DNA of 64,000 bases, taken from assembly GCA_977017575.1 (NCBI GenBank), contig CDRNVI010000040.1:124001-188000 (forward strand), in the 5' to 3' direction. This stretch comes from Paramoeba atlantica. Its lineage: Eukaryota; Discosea. Shown here piece after piece: positions 59,487-64,000 of this stretch. Numbering within the stretch: the first letter of the stretch is position 1; each line of letters opens with the position of its first letter. The notes beneath the pieces were generated by a model, which saw only the letters and a list, made by a program, of their open reading frames with translations, searched no databases and was not told the DNA's origin. The position numbers were made by a program, and so were the translations under genes.

Positions 59487-59881
59487 GGAGGAGAATGCAC
59501 GCAAAGGGGACGGTAAGTGGTTTGGAGGGGCAGTGTAAAAACAATCTCGATGTACAGGGTTTTTAAATCAAGACGTTTTCGTGTGTTTATGCAATTTTGA
59601 TCCCGTAATGTACATATTCGAATTTGTTGTGAGTGTGTTCCCTAACTTGGGTATGAAGCAGCAGTTCGGAAAATGGAATGATAAATGTTTTAAAAATGGT
59701 GTTGTTTTATTATAAACTTTACTTTAAAAATGTATCATATTCGATGCACCAGAGGGGGGAAAGAACAAGGATTTTATGCTAAAGTGTAAGTGCTTACGGT
59801 ACCCACAGGAAACGTATTGGATAGCGCACGCGTTTCTAAAATAGGCTTGGTTTTTCCGTATATTTTCTTTAACACTTTATC
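59487..59881. other. Intergenic, no gene
   Basis: No supported feature. A TTCTAAAATAG near 59835 and a T-rich run precede the eEF1B start. Confidence 0.4.
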
Positions 59882-60493
59882 ATGTCCCTGTCAGAGATTA
59901 ACAAAAAACTTCTCACAAAGCCCTATGTTGAGGGGTACGTACCTTCCAAGGCAGACGCTGAGTTGTTTCAACAAATGTTTGGCAACAATGCGAAAGTAAT
60001 CACCTGGGCGGCACGTATGGCTTCCTATTTTGCGTCTGAACGAAAGGGAATGCAAACTGTGAGTGACAGTAAACCGAAAGCGGAACCCCAAAGTAAGAAG
60101 AGTGCGCCTGCGGAAGAGGATGATGACGTCGATTTGTTTGGAGACGTCACGGAAGAGGAGCAAGCAGCACTGGAGGCACGCAAGAAGGAGGAAGAGAGCA
60201 AGAAGAAAGCCAAACCTGCTGTTATTGCAAAGTCGAATATTGTCATAGACATCAAGCCTTGGGACGACACAACCGATCTTGAAGCTTTAATGAAAAAACT
60301 CCGTGCGATAGATAAAGATGGCCTTGTGTGGGGCGCACACCGTTTGGACACCATTGCCTTCGGTATTAAGAAGCTGAAGGTGATGATCGTTATAGAAGAT
60401 GACAAAGTTTCATCGGATGATATCGAGGACATGATTATGCAATTCGAAGACGACGTTCAGTCTATGGATATTGCAGCGTGGAATAAGGTATAA
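59882..60493 (+). CDS. Elongation factor 1B, GEF subunit (eEF1B alpha/beta)
   Basis: 203 residues. A short GST-C-like N-terminal domain (KPYVEGYVPSKADAELFQQM) is followed by an acidic linker with the conserved EEDDDVDLFG, a Lys/Glu helix and the GEF domain: IVIDIKPWDDTTDLEALMKKLRAIDKDGLVWGAHRLDTIAFGIKKLKVMIVIEDDKVSSDDIEDMI. It recharges eEF1A with GTP. Complete and normal in length. Confidence 0.97.
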   Translation: MSLSEINKKLLTKPYVEGYVPSKADAELFQQMFGNNAKVITWAARMASYFASERKGMQTVSDSKPKAEPQSKKSAPAEEDDDVDLFGDVTEEEQAALEARKKEEESKKKAKPAVIAKSNIVIDIKPWDDTTDLEALMKKLRAIDKDGLVWGAHRLDTIAFGIKKLKVMIVIEDDKVSSDDIEDMIMQFEDDVQSMDIAAWNKV

Positions 60494-60963
60494 ATAGCGT
60501 CATTCTGTAAGTTGTACTCGATTGTTTTGCCTTTTATTGATCGGGTTTCTCAATTTATTGACTTATGTTTTGATTTTAGGATTTCATAATTCAGTTAGTT
60601 CTCGTGCCAGTATTATTTATCACGAGCCTGTATTAAAAAGCCGCGTTCTAAAAAAAGCGTCGGAAATGAAAAATAAAAAGATCGAAATATAACTGATTAA
60701 CGAAAAGTTTTCTTTGCTAGTGCTCGAATACACACCATGTGCGTGACAAGGTGTGGAGAGAGCTTTTAAATGTTGTATTGATTCTTTTGGATCTAATGTT
60801 TTTTACTCTGATTTTTTGTATCCACAATAAAAAAGAAATTGGTATTTAGACAGCGAGTTAATAAAATTTATATTGAGCATACAGTATCTCTACTCTGGTA
60901 TAACTATGCCGTAAACCTATCACAGTTCCGCTCGAATCGTGCCTATAAAAGTACCTCAATAAC
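60494..60963. other. Intergenic, no gene
   Basis: AT-rich, with several AATAAAA-type words at 60670 and 60829. No gene. Confidence 0.4.
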
Positions 60964-63900
60964 ATGTATCGACCTGTTTGGACGGGGCCTCTGTCTTGTC
61001 TTAGTCGTACTTCCATCCACTACCAAAATACACGAAGTATTTGGTCATCAGGAAAATATTTGCAGCAGTCTTTTACTCAAGGAACGTGGGAAGAGACGAA
61101 AACGTCTTGGGCTTGTCCATTGTGCAACTTTATGAATTATCCGAATCGGCTATTATGTATGAAGTGCCAAACTCGAAGGGGCGTACAGGAACCCAACACA
61201 GCATTTCAAGAAAAACCTACGGCTCCCGAGATCAACCTTAGTGTCTGTAAAACGGTCAAGCGCACTGGAGAATCAAAAGCATTAAAGGAGAATACACCTA
61301 CGAACCAGATATTACAAAAAAATCAAAACGGAACAGAAAATTCTACCTGGACGTGTACATGCGGGTCTCCGAATTCAACCACATCGTACTCATGTAGCAC
61401 ATGTGGTAAGGAACCATGCATACTAGATGACTCGCCTGATCTGGAGATTCCGCTTGAAGAAATTGAAACAGAAAATGCTTTTACTAGTATCTTATCCCCC
61501 AGGACAGTTCAAAAAGACGATGAACTAAATTGTGAAAATAGAGAGACTTTGGACCTCACGAATAAAAATGTGGAAGCACTCGAATGCCCAGATCATGCAC
61601 AACATCATAAAAATGTATTAAAGGCTGGTGCTGCTTTCTCGAACGAAGCAAAAATCAATGGTTGGATTTGTAAATGCGGAGCTCTTCTTTTCGACGAAGT
61701 CTATCAGTGCCCGAACTGCAGTACCAAGAGAGCACATGGGTTGTTGCCCAAGATTAATCAGACGGGAAAATTTGACAACGGAGAATGGATATGCAGTTCT
61801 TGTCGTCACATAAATGTAGCCAAAGCATTAATGTGTTCGAAATGCCCTCGAGACCGAGTACAAGGCGTTCCCATTCGAACTACCTGGTTGAGCGCGAACC
61901 CTTTCAGGAAAGGAAATTCCGAGAGTGGCGCTATTCGATCCTCAGAGAAGCTTGAGAAAAAATCTGATCAGCGTGCTACTAATACTGATGTCAATCTCCC
62001 GCTGCAGTCAACATGGTATTGCTTCTGTGGGAAGGCAAATTCGTCGAGTACAAATACATGCCAGGCTTGTGACACTGCGAAAATGTCTGCGGCATCGCAA
62101 TTAGGTGTCCAGCGTTCATCACACAGCAATCTAAATGAAGAATTACGTGACAATACAAAGGCTACTCTGTCACGAAACAGTACATCAGGGCAACAATTAA
62201 ATGTTGAAAAATGGGAATGCGAACAGTGTAGTTTTACAAATTCGGGATCGGACGAAAGATGCTTTTCATGCTCTTTTCAACGAGCTGTTGAGCCCGCATC
62301 ACCTTCAGGAACCAAGGAAACAACTTTGTCATGGTTCTGCTCCACATGCACCGCGGAAAACGATGAGAATGCTCAGAAATGCAAAGCTTGTGGCGCAATT
62401 TCTTCCACCCAAACAGAACGGCGTTTGGACTGGAAATGCAGTGTATGTAGGTTCGTAAATTTTGCATCCCGACACGAATGCAGGGTCTGTCTGAATCCCA
62501 AGTTGCCTAAGGCAAATTCACAAGATGCATGGCGCTGCCACTGTGGACAAGCCAATTCTCTGACTTCGACATGTACAGCATGTCACGCCAACAAATCATC
62601 CGACTTGCCTATAGCTGCGAAGGAAGTGTCTTGGAAATGTGTTTGTGGGATAACGAATTCCATGTCTGCTCTTTTTTGTCCACAATGTGGAAAGTCAAGT
62701 GCTGTTGGTAGCGTTTCTCGTGAAAATGTAGCCCCAAAAATGGATTGGAGGTGTACATGTCGCGCAATAAATTTTGCTCGACGTGCTTCGTGTTTTCGCT
62801 GCGGGACAGCTCGGAGCGCCGACAGTCCTCTCGTAGAGTACGGCACACAACCGAACAACAAGATGAATTGGTATTGCCAAAACTGTCATACTTTTAACTT
62901 TGCATCGCGAGCGAACTGCATAAAGTGCCGGGCGACATCAAAAGATCAGTGTGCACCTCGAACTGAGGTGAGTGAAATCAGCTGTGACTGCGGATATTCT
63001 TCTCCCACTGCCTTTGAAATATGCCCACAATGTTCCAAGACACGTAAGTCAATGAATACGATGTGCACATCACAGGACACAGATAAGAGAGGTGAGTTGT
63101 CCTACGGTGATGAAGCAGACTGGACTTGCATTTGCGGGTGCGTAAATTTCTCTCGTCAATTGCAATGTCTGAAATGTCAAAACTTGCGTCCTACAGGCAC
63201 AACTCCTACTGCTGCAATAAATCCAGCGAACTCCATGGATGATTGGCATTGTGAGTGCGGCATGCAGAACTTTGCGCAACGTAAAGATTGCTTTGGATGT
63301 ATGAAGCCTCGAACGAGCATAAGTGCTGGCGATCATGTTACAATGAATGTGACAGAACAAGCAAGAACTATGGTCAGGGTGTCAGTAGAACAGAGGCCAG
63401 GGGATTGGCTATGTCCAAGCTGTAGGGGGCTCAATTTTACATCGAGGAAATTTTGTTTTAGGTGTAATACGGCGAAGACAGCGAATGATCAAAGTTCCTT
63501 GAAGGATAAAGGTTCCAGTGCCTTAAACTTTGCAGCGAAACGACTTTGTAAGTGCGGTCGTGTGAATAAAGGGAATCAAGATGAATGTTTTGCGTGCAGA
63601 GCTAAGTTGCCTGAAGTAGAAGATAATTCAATTAATCAGCGGCATAGTCTAAATACGCGTGCTGCGCAAAACACGGGCCGGCCTGGTGATTGGCTTTGTG
63701 TCTGCGGTTACTTGAACTATCGCTCCCGCGCGTCATGCAATAAGTGTGCTTTGCCGCAATCAAGTGCCACAACTCATATATCTTCCGCTTCATCTTCTAT
63801 ATCCGTACATGGAGAGTGGACTTGTAAATGTGGTGCACTTAACTTTAGTCGAAGAAACGACTGCTTCAAATGTAGCGCTCCAATGGCTGAATCAACTTGG

Positions 63901-64000
63901 ACCTGTACATGTGGATCTCATCACGATCCCCGCATGAAACAATGTCTTTCGTGTTCAAAAGACCGTCCGAATCCCTCTAGTCACAGTACGAGTTCAAGCT
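60964..64000 (+). CDS. Giant protein with at least 20 RanBP2-type zinc fingers (3' end outside window)
   Basis: An open frame of 1012 codons from the first ATG after in-frame stops (60946, 60901) to the window edge, with no stop. I count 20 fingers from 61108 on, nearly all of the form W-x-C-x(1-2)-C-x3-N-x(5-7)-C-x2-C, for example WACPLCNFMNYPNRLLCMKC, WYCQNCHTFNFASRANCIKC and WTCKCGALNFSRRNDCFKC, spaced 20-80 residues by Ser/Thr-rich linkers. RanBP2-type fingers bind single-stranded RNA (GGU) or ubiquitin; the Asn and the Arg/Phe positions of the later fingers look RNA-type. The first 40 residues (MYRPVWTGPLSCLSRTSIHY ...) lack acids and resemble a mitochondrial presequence. The multi-finger organelle RNA factors of plants (OZ1) are the nearest known idea. 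Function is inference. Confidence 0.85.
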   Translation, partial: MYRPVWTGPLSCLSRTSIHYQNTRSIWSSGKYLQQSFTQGTWEETKTSWACPLCNFMNYPNRLLCMKCQTRRGVQEPNTAFQEKPTAPEINLSVCKTVKRTGESKALKENTPTNQILQKNQNGTENSTWTCTCGSPNSTTSYSCSTCGKEPCILDDSPDLEIPLEEIETENAFTSILSPRTVQKDDELNCENRETLDLTNKNVEALECPDHAQHHKNVLKAGAAFSNEAKINGWICKCGALLFDEVYQCPNCSTKRAHGLLPKINQTGKFDNGEWICSSCRHINVAKALMCSKCPRDRVQGVPIRTTWLSANPFRKGNSESGAIRSSEKLEKKSDQRATNTDVNLPLQSTWYCFCGKANSSSTNTCQACDTAKMSAASQLGVQRSSHSNLNEELRDNTKATLSRNSTSGQQLNVEKWECEQCSFTNSGSDERCFSCSFQRAVEPASPSGTKETTLSWFCSTCTAENDENAQKCKACGAISSTQTERRLDWKCSVCRFVNFASRHECRVCLNPKLPKANSQDAWRCHCGQANSLTSTCTACHANKSSDLPIAAKEVSWKCVCGITNSMSALFCPQCGKSSAVGSVSRENVAPKMDWRCTCRAINFARRASCFRCGTARSADSPLVEYGTQPNNKMNWYCQNCHTFNFASRANCIKCRATSKDQCAPRTEVSEISCDCGYSSPTAFEICPQCSKTRKSMNTMCTSQDTDKRGELSYGDEADWTCICGCVNFSRQLQCLKCQNLRPTGTTPTAAINPANSMDDWHCECGMQNFAQRKDCFGCMKPRTSISAGDHVTMNVTEQARTMVRVSVEQRPGDWLCPSCRGLNFTSRKFCFRCNTAKTANDQSSLKDKGSSALNFAAKRLCKCGRVNKGNQDECFACRAKLPEVEDNSINQRHSLNTRAAQNTGRPGDWLCVCGYLNYRSRASCNKCALPQSSATTHISSASSSISVHGEWTCKCGALNFSRRNDCFKCSAPMAESTWTCTCGSHHDPRMKQCLSCSKDRPNPSSHSTSSS

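Overview
The window is nuclear DNA of a unicellular eukaryote. Every host protein gene I can recognise is a single uninterrupted reading frame, and all of them lie on the + strand from about 23.2 kb to the right edge. Intronless, strictly co-oriented genes, two copies of a 20-base word close to the 3' end of the euglenozoan spliced-leader exon (as I remember it), retroelements with the gag - tyrosine recombinase - RT/RNase H order known from VIPER/TATE, and a PCTAIRE-type CDK next to a PHO80-like cyclin together point to Euglenozoa (free-living kinetoplastid or diplonemid grade). This is inference, not proof.

Layout. 1-23 kb is a bed of transposons and satellites with at most one host gene: two fossil tyrosine-recombinase retroelements, three LINE fragments, Tc1/mariner and pogo-like transposases, a 55-bp tandem array, a CACGTG-rich minisatellite, a 418-bp palindrome, foldback elements, and eight copies of a small repeat whose two stems covary. 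23-29.7 kb carries a small membrane protein, a modified PCNA, eIF2A and a LicD/fukutin-like protein, split by a 1.1-kb TIR element. 29.7-36.9 kb is again repeats. 36.9-50.7 kb is a dense gene array: HAS1 helicase, two small proteins, NADH-cytochrome b5 reductase, SDHAF2, BUD31, RPS26, a C2H2 protein, a PHO80-like cyclin, an ESCRT-III protein, Rieske, a mitochondrial-type DEAD-box helicase, TRM7-type methyltransferase and RRP36. A 2-kb hAT-like element with a perfect 8-bp target duplication and a MITE interrupt the array at 50.9-53.3 kb. It resumes with a CDK, an unknown 428-aa protein, AK6/Fap7, two small membrane proteins, eEF1B and a giant protein with at least 20 RanBP2-type zinc fingers that runs off the window.

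Functional themes: mitochondrial respiration (Rieske, SDHAF2, cytochrome b5 reductase, several small presequence/TM proteins), ribosome biogenesis (HAS1, RRP36, AK6, RPS26), translation (eIF2A, eEF1B, TRM7) and cell-cycle control (PHO80-like cyclin, PCTAIRE CDK, PCNA). The genes fall into two base-composition classes. Several GC3-rich genes are C-rich in the 5' half and G-rich in the 3' half.

Most notable: the 20-finger zinc-finger protein, a PCNA with five tandem SUMO-consensus sites in an inserted loop, the covarying stem repeat, and a superfamily of TA-flanked MITEs with interchangeable subterminal words and a common GC hairpin followed by a T-run.
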